From positions 1,860,001 to 1,924,000 of the forward strand of contig NZ_CP042218.1 of the NCBI RefSeq assembly GCF_007795095.1: a stretch of DNA of 64,000 bases. Direction: 5' to 3'. This document shows positions 54,777 through 63,119 of this stretch, piece by piece. Under the pieces are notes generated by a model, which made no database searches, was not told the origin of the DNA, and worked only from the letters and a program-made list of their open reading frames with translations. This DNA is from Luteimonas granuli (GTDB taxonomy: Bacteria; Pseudomonadota; Gammaproteobacteria; Xanthomonadales; Xanthomonadaceae). Position numbers and translations under genes: made by a program. The stretch's first letter is position 1. Each line of letters begins with the position of its first letter.

Positions 54777-55763
54777 ATGGGTGCCGCTTCGCCGACCCCT
54801 GTTTCCGCAGCCACGCCGCCCGGCGCGATGGCCGTCGCGCTCGCGCTGGGAGCGGTCTACCTGGTCTGGGGCTCGACCTACCTGGGCATCCGCTTCGCGC
54901 TCGAGGGCGGCTGGCCGCCGCTGCTTATGGCGGGACTGCGCTTCCTCGCCGCCGGCGGGTTGCTGTACGCGGTGCTGCGCGCCCGCGGCGTGCCGGCGCC
55001 GACGCGCGTGCAGTGGCGCGACCTGTGGTTCATGGGACTGCTGCTGCTGGGACTCGGCAACGGCATGGTATGCATCGCGCAGCAGACGGTGTCCTCCGGC
55101 CTCGCGGCCGTGGCCGTGGCCTCCTGTCCGCTGTGGATCGGCCTGTTCGCGGCGCTGCGCGGCGAGCGGCCCTCGCGGCTGGAGATCGTCGGCCTGGCGA
55201 TCGGCTTCGCGGGCGTGGCCTGGCTCAACGCCGGCAGTTCGCTCACCGCCTCGCCGCAGGGACTGATCGCGCTGCTGGTGGCGCCGCTGGCCTGGGCCTT
55301 CGGCTCGGTGTGGAGCCGTGGCCGCGCGCTGCCGTCGCCGTTCATGGCGGCCGCGGCGCAGATGCTCTGCGGCGGCGTGCTGCTGGTGCTGGCGGGCGTG
55401 CTGCTGGGCGAGCGCATCGAGGCCATGCCCACGCTGCGCGGCTGGCTGGCGGTGTCCTACCTGGCCGTGTTCGGTTCGATCGTGGCGTTCTCGGCCTATG
55501 CCTGGCTGCTGCAGAACGTGCGCGCCTCGCTGCTGGGCAGCTACGCCTACGTGAACCCGGTGATCGCGGTGCTGCTGGGCACCCTGCTGGCGGGCGAGCG
55601 CTTCGGCGCCAACGACCTCGGCGCGATGGCGGTGATTCTGGCCGGCGTGGTCGCGATCACCGTGGCCAGCGCGCGCCGGCGCCGGCCCGTGCCGCTGCAG
55701 GCGGCGCCGTCGCCCGTGGCAGAACCGGTCGCCGCGGCCGGCGACGCGGATCCGCGCCGTTGA
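54777..55763 (+). CDS. EamA-family (DMT superfamily) transporter, YedA-like
   Basis: A 328-residue inner-membrane protein with ten helices in two EamA repeats (about residues 17-145 and 165-300). It opens ALALGAVYLVWGSTYLGIRF, the usual YedA/RhaT-like start, and the second repeat ends SYAYVNPVIAVLLGTLLAGE. EamA proteins export metabolites or amino acids; the substrate is unknown. The C-terminal 30 residues are soluble and Pro/Ala-rich. Followed after 2 bases by rarD. Confidence 0.92.
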   Translation: MGAASPTPVSAATPPGAMAVALALGAVYLVWGSTYLGIRFALEGGWPPLLMAGLRFLAAGGLLYAVLRARGVPAPTRVQWRDLWFMGLLLLGLGNGMVCIAQQTVSSGLAAVAVASCPLWIGLFAALRGERPSRLEIVGLAIGFAGVAWLNAGSSLTASPQGLIALLVAPLAWAFGSVWSRGRALPSPFMAAAAQMLCGGVLLVLAGVLLGERIEAMPTLRGWLAVSYLAVFGSIVAFSAYAWLLQNVRASLLGSYAYVNPVIAVLLGTLLAGERFGANDLGAMAVILAGVVAITVASARRRRPVPLQAAPSPVAEPVAAAGDADPRR

Positions 55764-55765
55764 GC

Positions 55766-56668
55766 ATGGACGCGCGCACCCGCGGCCTCTGGATGGCGGT
55801 CGCGGCCTTCGTGATCTGGGGCCTGATGCCGCTGTACTGGCACCTGCTCAAGCAGGTGCCCTCGCTGCAGGTGGTCCTGCACCGCGCGCTGTGGTCGGCG
55901 CTGCTGGTGGCGGCCTTCCTCACCCTGACGCGCGGGCGCGGCTGGCTGCGCGCGGTGCTGTCGCAGCCGCGGCTCGCGGCCATGCTGCTCGCCTCGGGCC
56001 TTCTGATCGGCTTCAACTGGAGCCTGTACGTCTGGGCGGTGAACGCCGGTCACGTCGTCGAGACCAGCCTGGGATATTTCATCAACCCGCTGCTCAACGT
56101 GGTGATCGGCGTGATGTTCCTGCGCGAGCGCCTGCTGCCGGCGCAATGGGTGGCGGTGGCGCTGGCCGCCTGCGGCGTGCTCTGGCTGACCTTCAACTAC
56201 GGCAGCTTCCCCTGGATCGCGATGGCGCTGGCGGGCTCGTTCGCGCTGTACGGCCTGATCCGCCGGCAGGCGCAGGTGGACGCGGTGGCCGGGCTGGGCG
56301 TGGAGAACCTGTACCTGCTGGTGCCGGCGGCGGCGCTGCTGGCCTGGCTGGAGCCGGGCGGTGGCGGCGGCTTCTTCAGCCTGCGCTGGGGCTGGGGCAC
56401 CAACCTGCTGCTGGTGCTGGGCGGAGCGCTCACCGCGCTGCCGCTGATCGGGTTCGCCTACGCGGTGCGCCAGGTGTCGCTGTCCACCGTCGGCCTGCTG
56501 CAGTACCTGGCGCCGACGCTGCAGCTGCTGTGCGGCGTGCTGGTGTTCGGCGAGGCCTTCGGCCGCGACCGCGCCATCGGCTTCGCGATGATCTGGGCGG
56601 GGCTGGCGGTCTTCGCGATCGACGGCTTCCTGCGCGCGCGGCGCCGGATCGTCGCGCAGCAGGCCTGA
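55766..56668 (+). CDS. rarD: EamA family transporter RarD
   Basis: A 300-residue ten-helix DMT permease of the RarD type. Signatures are RTRGLWMAVAAFVIWGLMPLYW, LLIGFNWSLYVWAVNAGHVVE with TSLGYFINPLLNVVIGV, and ALTALPLIGFAYAVRQVSLS. Named after a chloramphenicol-sensitivity phenotype; the true substrate is not known. It starts 2 bases after the first EamA gene, so the two are one transcription unit. A GC hairpin follows its stop. Confidence 0.93.
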   Translation: MDARTRGLWMAVAAFVIWGLMPLYWHLLKQVPSLQVVLHRALWSALLVAAFLTLTRGRGWLRAVLSQPRLAAMLLASGLLIGFNWSLYVWAVNAGHVVETSLGYFINPLLNVVIGVMFLRERLLPAQWVAVALAACGVLWLTFNYGSFPWIAMALAGSFALYGLIRRQAQVDAVAGLGVENLYLLVPAAALLAWLEPGGGGGFFSLRWGWGTNLLLVLGGALTALPLIGFAYAVRQVSLSTVGLLQYLAPTLQLLCGVLVFGEAFGRDRAIGFAMIWAGLAVFAIDGFLRARRRIVAQQA

Positions 56669-56669
56669 C

Positions 56670-56692
56670 GCCCCGGCGTTCCTGCCCGGGGC
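56670..56692. terminator. Hairpin between convergent rarD and ABC permease genes
   Basis: GCCCCGG (56670-56676) and CCGGGGC (56686-56692) pair around a 9-base loop, directly after the rarD stop and 21 bases from the stop of the converging permease gene. No T-run is present. Confidence 0.4.
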
Positions 56693-56713
56693 CATGCGCC
56701 GCCGGCAGGCGTG

Positions 56714-58045
56714 TCAGGCCGCGCGCAGGGCGTCGGTGACCGGCATCGTGGCCGCACGCACCGCCGGGAACAGTCCGCCGACGAAGCCGATCGCCAGCGC
56801 CCACTTCAGGCCTTCCCACAGCAGCCCCGGCGAGACCTTGAACTCGAAGGTCAGCTGCGACATGCCGCCGGCCAGGGTGGACGCGGTATAGCCGTTGAAC
56901 ACCAGCCAGGCCAGCAGCCCGCCGAGCGCGCCGCCCAGCAGGGCCAGCAGCATGGTCTCCAGCATCACCGCCACCACCACCGGCATGCCGCGGAAGCCGA
57001 TCGCACGCAGGGTGGCGATCTCGCGGGCGCGCGAGGCGACGCTCGCGAACATGGTGTTGAGCGCGCCGAACACCGCACCGATGGCCATGATCGAGCCGAC
57101 CACGATGCCGATGATGCGCAGCAGCTTCGACACGCTTTCCGACTGCGCCTGGAAGTACTCGAGCGTGGTCCGGGCCTCGACCTGCAGCCGCGGGTCGGCG
57201 GCCAGCGTGGCCTTGAAGGCCTTGAAGGAGGAGGCGTCGGCCAGGCGCGCGAACACCGAGGCGCGGCTGCTGCCGCGGCGATAGGTGGTGGCGACGATCC
57301 CGGCGTCGGCCCACATCTCCGACTCCATCGAGTCGCCGGATTCGAACACGCCGACCACGGTCCAGGGCTGGGTGCCGAGCCGCACCTCGGCGCCGGGTTC
57401 GAGTCCGGTGAACTGGCGCCGCGCGCCCTTGCCCACGACCAGTTCGCGCTTGCCGGCCTCGAAACGGCGGCCTTCCACCACGGTCACGTTCGGCCGCACC
57501 GCCCAGGCCATGTCGCCGACGCCGCGCAGCTGCACGCTGCCATCCTCGTCGGCGCCGCCGCCGCGGAGCGGCAGGTTGGCCGCCACCACCAGCTCCGGCG
57601 AGGCCAGCGGCCGGCCGTCGGCATCGCGCGCGATCTCCGGCGCGCGCTCGATGGTGGTGATGGCGTCGCGCCCCAGCACGGACATCAGCTCGGCCGAGGA
57701 GCCGCCGCGGAGGACGATCGCCGTCTCCTCGTCGCCGCTGCTGCTGACCGTGTGCCGATAGCCTTCGGCCATGGCCAGCAGCGCCACCAGCACGCCGACC
57801 ACGCCGGCGATGCCGATCACCACCACCGACGACGCGCCCAGCCGCTGCGACAGCGTGCCGATGCCGACGCCGGTCACCGAGGCCGCCTGGCGACCGCTGC
57901 GCGTGCCCAGCATCCACAGCGCGATCGCCGCGGCCACGGCCAGCAGCGCCCACCAGGGCAGGACGATCCACACCGCGAGCGCCGCCGCGAGCAGCAGGAC
58001 CAGTCCGGCGCCGCGGAGGAACTTCCCGAAACCTTTCATCTGCAT
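56714..58045 (-). CDS. ABC transporter permease (FtsX/MacB-type), second copy
   Basis: A 443-residue permease with a MacB periplasmic core (about 105-300) and a C-terminal FtsX domain (about 320-435, with ASRAREIATLRAIGFRG). Its N-terminus is unusual: two extra hydrophobic stretches (about 12-28 and 31-46) precede the normal first helix (about 72-92). It is the last gene of a four-gene operon, 18 bases after a related permease. The two presumably form a heterodimer with the shared ATPase. Substrate unknown. Confidence 0.88.
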   Translation of the reverse strand: MQMKGFGKFLRGAGLVLLLAAALAVWIVLPWWALLAVAAAIALWMLGTRSGRQAASVTGVGIGTLSQRLGASSVVVIGIAGVVGVLVALLAMAEGYRHTVSSSGDEETAIVLRGGSSAELMSVLGRDAITTIERAPEIARDADGRPLASPELVVAANLPLRGGGADEDGSVQLRGVGDMAWAVRPNVTVVEGRRFEAGKRELVVGKGARRQFTGLEPGAEVRLGTQPWTVVGVFESGDSMESEMWADAGIVATTYRRGSSRASVFARLADASSFKAFKATLAADPRLQVEARTTLEYFQAQSESVSKLLRIIGIVVGSIMAIGAVFGALNTMFASVASRAREIATLRAIGFRGMPVVVAVMLETMLLALLGGALGGLLAWLVFNGYTASTLAGGMSQLTFEFKVSPGLLWEGLKWALAIGFVGGLFPAVRAATMPVTDALRAA

Positions 58046-58063
58046 GTCCCCTTGTGTCTGCGG

Positions 58064-59230
58064 TCAGCGGCCCGCGAGGGCGTCGACGATGTTCAGGCGC
58101 ATGGCGCGCAGCGCGGGCAGTGCGCCCACCAGCAGGCCGATGCCGAGCATCAGGGCCAGGCCCAGCAGCCAGCTCTGCAGGCCCACGGGAGGCAGGTTGA
58201 CGAGGCCGCCGCTGGCGGTCGTGGCGCCGGCGCCGATCAGCGCCGCCAGGCCCAGGCCGATCACGCCACCGATCACCACCATCAGCATCGACTCGGCCAG
58301 CACCATCCCCAGCACGCTGCCGCTGGAGAAGCCGAGGGTCTTCAGCACCGCCAGCTCCGAGGTGCGTTCCCGCACCGCCTGCGCCATGGTGTTGCCGGTG
58401 AGCAGGAGCAGGGTGAAGAAGACCGCGCCCATGATCGAGCCGACGATCAGACCGATGTCGGCCATCTGCTTGAGCTGCGAGGCCATCGCCGCCTGCTCGC
58501 TCATGGTCCTGGTCTCGTGCGGCGAGTTGGCCGACAGCGCGTCGATGGCCCTGGCCGCGGCGTCGCTGCGCCGCACGTCGGAGACGCGGCTGATGTACCA
58601 GCCGACGTCGCCGTCGATATAGGGCGTGGATTCCTCGAAATAGTCGTAGTGCATCAGGATCAGTGCGTCGGTGAAGCCGCCGCCCTTGCCGTCTTTCGCG
58701 CGCAGCGTGCCCACGATGTCGAAGGCCCAGTCGAGGCTGCCGTCGCTGTTGGGATAGATGGTCGACTGCAGCGGGATGCGCTGGCCGACTTCCCAGTCGA
58801 AGCGCCTCATCATCGTTTCGCCCACCAGCATGCCGGTACGGTTGCGCTTCCATGCTTCGAGCTCCGCCGGATCGACTTCGATCTCCGGGTAGAGGTCGAG
58901 GTAGTTCGATGCGACGGCGAAGGTGAACAGCTGGTTCTTCGGGTCCTGGTAGGCGCCGCCGAACCAGTTGGCGTGGGTCACCGCCTCGATGTTGTCGATG
59001 CCGGCGATGCGCGACTGCAGCGAGATCGGCAGGGTTTCGATGAAGGACAGCTTCGAGGCGGTCTGCAGGCGCTGCGCGCCGTCGGCATTGCGCCCGAGCT
59101 CGGCGAAGCTGGTGCGGATACCGTCGAGCAGGCCGAACAGCAGGAACGCGGCCACGATCGAGGCCAGGGTCAGGAAGGTGCGGGCCTTGCGCCGGAACAG
59201 CGCCGCCCAGATCAGGTGCAGGTACTTCAT
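58064..59230 (-). CDS. ABC transporter permease (FtsX/MacB-type), first copy
   Basis: A 388-residue permease with the classical layout: N-terminal helix (MKYLHLIWAALFRRKARTFL, then LASIVAAFLLFGLL), periplasmic MacB-like core (about 45-255), and three C-terminal helices of the FtsX domain containing RERTSELAVLKTLGFSSGSV. Transports lipidic or peptide-like substrates across the envelope in related systems. It follows the ATPase gene after 64 bases and precedes its sister permease. Its final residues MRLNIVDALAGR are the usual coupling tail. Confidence 0.9.
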   Translation of the reverse strand: MKYLHLIWAALFRRKARTFLTLASIVAAFLLFGLLDGIRTSFAELGRNADGAQRLQTASKLSFIETLPISLQSRIAGIDNIEAVTHANWFGGAYQDPKNQLFTFAVASNYLDLYPEIEVDPAELEAWKRNRTGMLVGETMMRRFDWEVGQRIPLQSTIYPNSDGSLDWAFDIVGTLRAKDGKGGGFTDALILMHYDYFEESTPYIDGDVGWYISRVSDVRRSDAAARAIDALSANSPHETRTMSEQAAMASQLKQMADIGLIVGSIMGAVFFTLLLLTGNTMAQAVRERTSELAVLKTLGFSSGSVLGMVLAESMLMVVIGGVIGLGLAALIGAGATTASGGLVNLPPVGLQSWLLGLALMLGIGLLVGALPALRAMRLNIVDALAGR

Positions 59231-59294
59231 GGCGGTCTCCTTGGGCCGGGCCGGTGCCGCCGCGTGCGGCGGTCCGGCCGGTCAGGCGGGACTC

Positions 59295-59987
59295 TCAGGC
59301 GGCGTGCTCGGGCTGCTCGACCAGCACGCCCTTGTCCAGGTGCAGGGTGTGGCTGGCGTAGCCGGCGGCCTTCGGGTCGTGGGTGACCATGACGATGGTC
59401 TTGCCGTGCTCGCGGTTGAGTTCCTGCAGCAGGCCCAGGATCTCCTCGGCCGAATGGCGGTCGAGGTCGCCGGTGGGCTCGTCGCAGATCAGCAGCGTCG
59501 GGTCGGAGACGATCGCGCGCGCGATCGCCACGCGCTGCTGCTGGCCGCCGGAGAGTTCCGCCGGTTTGTGCGACACACGGTCGGACAGGCCCACCAGCTC
59601 CAGCGCGATCTGCGCGTGCCGCTTGCGCTGCGCGCCGCCGAGCTTCGTCAGCAGCAGCGGCAGCTCGACGTTTTTCTGCGCCGTGAGCGCCGGCATCAGG
59701 TTGTAGAACTGGAAGACGTAGCCGACGTTCCGGCTGCGCCAGCTGGCCAGTTCGCCGGCGCCCATGCGGTCGATGCGCTGGCCGTCGACGTCGATCTCGC
59801 CGCTGGTGGGCGCATCCAGCCCGCCGATCAGGTTCAGCAGCGTGGTCTTGCCCGAACCCGACGGCCCCATCAGGGCCACGAAGTCGCCGCGGGCGATGTC
59901 GAGGTCGATGCCGTGCAGCACGTCGACCTTCTCCGGCCCGCGCTGGTAGGTCTTGGTGAGGTTGCGGATCGATACTAGGGTGCTCAT
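59295..59987 (-). CDS. ABC transporter ATP-binding protein (MacB/LolD-type)
   Basis: A 230-residue ATPase. Walker A is [12 protein letters not shown] near residue 43, the Q-loop [13 protein letters not shown] near residue 93, signature [14 protein letters not shown] near residue 145, Walker [13 protein letters not shown] near residue 167, and the switch His in [15 protein letters not shown] 59987 gives the standard [14 protein letters not shown] opening. Energises the two permeases downstream. It starts 35 bases after the adaptor gene stop. Confidence 0.94.
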   Translation of the reverse strand: MSTLVSIRNLTKTYQRGPEKVDVLHGIDLDIARGDFVALMGPSGSGKTTLLNLIGGLDAPTSGEIDVDGQRIDRMGAGELASWRSRNVGYVFQFYNLMPALTAQKNVELPLLLTKLGGAQRKRHAQIALELVGLSDRVSHKPAELSGGQQQRVAIARAIVSDPTLLICDEPTGDLDRHSAEEILGLLQELNREHGKTIVMVTHDPKAAGYASHTLHLDKGVLVEQPEHAA

Positions 59988-60022
59988 GGGGCCTGCCTTG
60001 TGTCCGATGGGGCGACGCGGGG

Positions 60023-61267
60023 TCATTCGGCGACGATGCGGATCCTGTCACCGTCGCCCAGGGACGCCGGTGGATCGAGTACGACGGTCTCGCCCGGCGC
60101 GATGCCGGAGACCACGGTGCGCTGGCCACCGGGAGCGGCGGTGGTGCCCACGGTGCGCAGTTCGGCCACTTCGCCGCCGGCCTCGCCGGCGACCACGAAG
60201 GCGACCTCGCCGCCGTCGCGGCTGGCGATCGCGGCGGCGGGCACGCGCACGCCGCGCGGCACCTCTCCGGCGTCGCCCGGCGCGCGCTCGAGGAAGCTCA
60301 CGGTCACGCCCATGTCGGGCACGATCCGCGGATCCTTTTCCTTCAGGGCCACGCGCACCTTGACCGTGGCCTTGCCGCGGTCGGCGGTGGGGATGATGGC
60401 GATCACCTCGGCCGGGATCTTCCAGTCCGGGTAGGCGTTGAGCGTGGCCTCGACCGGCATCTTCGCCTGTACGCGACCGATGTAGGCCTCGCCGACATCG
60501 ACTTCGATCTCGAGCGAGTCCATGTCGACGATGGTGCCGATGCCGGTACGGGTGAAGCCGCCGCCGGCCGACAGCGGCGACACGATCTCGCCGGGCTGCG
60601 CGGCCTTGGCGATGACCACGCCGGCGAAGGGCGCGCGGACAATGGTGTTGTCGACGCCGATGCCGCTGATGCGCAGCTGCTCGTCGGCGACACGGGCACT
60701 GCGCTGCGCCGTGGCGAGCTGGGCGCGCAGGGTGTCGCGCTGCGCCACCGCCTGCTCGTACTGCGCCCGCGACACCAGCTGGCCCTGCACCAGCTGCGAC
60801 AGCCGGCGGGCGTTCGCCTCGGCCTCCACCAGCTGGGCGCGCACGCCGTCGACCTGGCTGCGCGTGGCGGCGAGCTGCGCACGCGCAAGGTCGTTCTGGG
60901 CATCGGCGTCGATCGGGTCGAGGGTGGCCATGACCTGGCCCTCGGCCACCGCCATGCCTTCCTCGATCAGCACCTCGCGCACGCGGCCGGTGATCTTGGC
61001 CGAGACGGTCGCCATGCGCCGCGCGACGACGTAGCCGCTGGCGTCGAGCACCGAGGCCGCGCCGCTGCCGCCGGCACCACCGACCGCGATGGCCGGGGCG
61101 GTGCGCACCTCCACGCCGCGCTCGCCGCCCAGCAGCGCCCAGACGGCACCCGCCAGCAGCGCCACGACGATGACCGCGAGCGTGATCCACAGGCCGCGCC
61201 GGGACGGTGGCGGCTCGGGCCGCCGCTCGATGCGGAGTTCCTTCAACAGGTCGGCTTTGCTGTTCAT
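60023..61267 (-). CDS. HlyD/MacA-type periplasmic adaptor (membrane-fusion protein)
   Basis: A 414-residue adaptor with an N-terminal membrane anchor (about 26-46, GLWITLAVIVVALLAGAVW). A biotinyl-lipoyl-like half (GYVVARRMATVSAKITGRV) and an alpha hairpin (about 110-200, DARAQ-rich coiled coil) follow. The second lipoyl half has IVRAPFAGVVIAKAAQPGEIV, then beta-barrel and membrane-proximal domains end GDGDRIRIVAE. First gene of the ABC operon; it would connect the permeases with an outer-membrane channel encoded elsewhere. ATG 61267 is used because upstream frame sequence is Arg-rich and not protein-like. Confidence 0.92.
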   Translation of the reverse strand: MNSKADLLKELRIERRPEPPPSRRGLWITLAVIVVALLAGAVWALLGGERGVEVRTAPAIAVGGAGGSGAASVLDASGYVVARRMATVSAKITGRVREVLIEEGMAVAEGQVMATLDPIDADAQNDLARAQLAATRSQVDGVRAQLVEAEANARRLSQLVQGQLVSRAQYEQAVAQRDTLRAQLATAQRSARVADEQLRISGIGVDNTIVRAPFAGVVIAKAAQPGEIVSPLSAGGGFTRTGIGTIVDMDSLEIEVDVGEAYIGRVQAKMPVEATLNAYPDWKIPAEVIAIIPTADRGKATVKVRVALKEKDPRIVPDMGVTVSFLERAPGDAGEVPRGVRVPAAAIASRDGGEVAFVVAGEAGGEVAELRTVGTTAAPGGQRTVVSGIAPGETVVLDPPASLGDGDRIRIVAE

Positions 61268-61322
61268 CGGATCCCTTGACGACGGCAAGGGCCGGAGTGT
61301 GACCGCTGGACGGGCCGACGTC

Positions 61323-61340
61323 ACCTGACGGCTGTCAGGT
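61323..61340. promoter_or_regulatory. Inverted repeat in divergent region of two ABC operons
   Basis: ACCTGAC (61323-61329) and GTCAGGT (61334-61340) form a perfect 7-base inverted repeat with a 4-base spacer. It lies in the 149 bases between the adaptor gene (minus) and the ABC-2 ATPase gene (plus). The size and symmetry fit a dimeric repressor such as GntR or TetR type. No such regulator gene is in the window next to it. Confidence 0.45.
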
Positions 61341-61416
61341 TCGATGGGTGATGGCCGCGACTGCCCTGCGAATGCGCCAGCTCGCACTCTGGACGCCTCC
61401 CGAAGGAGGGCGATCC

Positions 61417-62331
61417 ATGACACACCGCTTCGACATCCCGCTGGCCAGCCTCGAGGGCGCGCACAAGCGCTACGGGCGGACGCTCGCCCTGGACGGCGTC
61501 GACCTCGAGCTGCACGGCGGCCAGGTGCTGGCCCTGCTCGGCGCCAATGGCGCGGGGAAGACCAGTGCGATCTCGCTCCTGCTCGGCCTGGTCGCACCCG
61601 ATGCGGGCGAAGTCCGCCTCTCGGGCCGTGCCCCCGGCACGCTGGCCGCGCGTCGCGGCGTCGGCGTGATGCTGCAGTCCGGCGCGCTGCCACCGACGCT
61701 GAAGGTGCGGGAGTTGCTCGACCTGACCCGCAGCTACTATCCCGACCCGCGCAGTGTCGCCGAATGCGCGGCGATCGCGGGCCTCGCCGGACTGCTCGGG
61801 CGTCGCTATGACGCGCTCTCCGGCGGCCAGCAGCGCCGCGTCCAGTTCGCGCTCGCGATCTGCGGACGGCCGACCCTGCTGTTCCTCGACGAGCCCACGA
61901 CCGGCCTGGACATTGAAGCCCGCCAGGGCCTCTGGCATGGCGTGCGCGATCTGGTCGCTGAAGGTGCCTCGGTGCTGCTGACCACGCATTACCTGGAAGA
62001 GGCCGAGGCCCTGGCCGACCGCGTGGTGGTGCTGGCCGGCGGACGCGTCGTGGCCGAAGGCAGCCTGGAGGCGGTGCGCGCGCGCGTCGACCAGCGTCGC
62101 ATCCGCTGCGTGACCACGCTCGACGTCGAGGCGGTCGCGCGCTGGCCGGGGGTACGTTCGGCCAGGCGCGATGGTGTGCGCCTGGACGTGGTTGCCGGTA
62201 TCGCGGAGGACGTCGTGCGCCGCCTGCTCGCCGCCGACGCGGCGCTGTCGGACCTCGACGTCAGCCGCGCCGGCCTCGCCGAGGCCTTCCTCGAAATCAC
62301 CCGCGAAGCGCCGCTCACGGAGGCCGCGTGA
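61417..62331 (+). CDS. ABC-2 type transporter ATP-binding protein
   Basis: A 304-residue ATPase of the drug- or polysaccharide-export (CcmA/DrrA-like) group. Walker A is LGANGAGKTSAISLL near residue 45, signature ALSGGQQRRVQFALA near residue 138, Walker B LLFLDEPTTGLD near residue 160, and the switch His in LLTTHYLEEAEAL. A C-terminal regulatory segment of about 85 residues follows. ATG 61417 is certain because GAAGGAGGG ends 6 bases upstream. Its stop overlaps the start of the permease gene. Confidence 0.94.
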   Translation: MTHRFDIPLASLEGAHKRYGRTLALDGVDLELHGGQVLALLGANGAGKTSAISLLLGLVAPDAGEVRLSGRAPGTLAARRGVGVMLQSGALPPTLKVRELLDLTRSYYPDPRSVAECAAIAGLAGLLGRRYDALSGGQQRRVQFALAICGRPTLLFLDEPTTGLDIEARQGLWHGVRDLVAEGASVLLTTHYLEEAEALADRVVVLAGGRVVAEGSLEAVRARVDQRRIRCVTTLDVEAVARWPGVRSARRDGVRLDVVAGIAEDVVRRLLAADAALSDLDVSRAGLAEAFLEITREAPLTEAA

Positions 62332-63110
62332 TGGACACGATCGTCGATGCATCCGCCGCGCCTGCCGCCCACCCACGCTTCGCCCTGCGCAGCTACCTGC
62401 TGGAGGCGAAGTACGAGTTCCTGGGTCTGATGCGCACGCCGATGTTCGCCCTGCCCACGCTGTTGTTCCCGGTGATGTTCTACCTGCTGTTCGGCGTGGC
62501 CATGAACCGCGGCGGCGGCGCCAGCCAGTACCTGCTCGCGACCTATGGCGTGTTCGGGGTGATGGGCGCGGCGCTGTTCGGTTTCGGCGTGACCGTGGCC
62601 ATGGATCGCGAACGCGGCCTGCTCGCGCTCAAGCGCGCGTTGCCGGTGCCGCCGGGCGCGTACCTGCTGGCGAAGATGGCGACGGCGCTGCTGTTCTCGG
62701 CCCTGGTCTGCCTGCTGCTGGCGACGATCGCGGCGACCCTGGCCCGGGTGGCGCTGTCTCCCTCGCAGTGGCTGCTGCTGTGGGCGGTGCACGTGGCCGG
62801 CGCGCTCCCGTTCTGCGCGCTGGGCCTGTATATCGGCAGCCTCGCCGGCGGCTCGGCCGCGCCGGTGGTGGTCAACCTGCTCTATCTGCCGATGTCATTC
62901 CTGTCCGGCCTGTGGCTGCCGCTGTCGGCGCTGCCCGATGCGCTGGCGCGGCTGGCGCCGGCGTGGCCGTCGTACCACCACGGGCAACTGGCGCTGAAGG
63001 TGGTGGACATGGATGCCGGACAGCCGGTGGCGATGCACGTGGGCGTACTGGCCGCGGTCACGCTCGGCTTCTTCGTCCTGGCGCGCGCCAGGCTGGCGCG
63101 GCGCGGTTGA
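62331..63110 (+). CDS. ABC-2 type transporter permease
   Basis: A 259-residue membrane protein with six helices, typical of ABC-2 permeases: an N-terminal LEAKYEFLGLMRTPMFALPT, then helices near 45-65, 75-95, 125-145, 150-175, 180-205 and 230-250. The ATG at 62331 shares one base with the ATPase stop (TGATG); a GTG codon just before it is also possible. With the ATPase it forms a minimal exporter of unknown substrate. Confidence 0.92.
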   Translation: MDTIVDASAAPAAHPRFALRSYLLEAKYEFLGLMRTPMFALPTLLFPVMFYLLFGVAMNRGGGASQYLLATYGVFGVMGAALFGFGVTVAMDRERGLLALKRALPVPPGAYLLAKMATALLFSALVCLLLATIAATLARVALSPSQWLLLWAVHVAGALPFCALGLYIGSLAGGSAAPVVVNLLYLPMSFLSGLWLPLSALPDALARLAPAWPSYHHGQLALKVVDMDAGQPVAMHVGVLAAVTLGFFVLARARLARRG

Positions 63111-63119
63111 GCCCACCAC

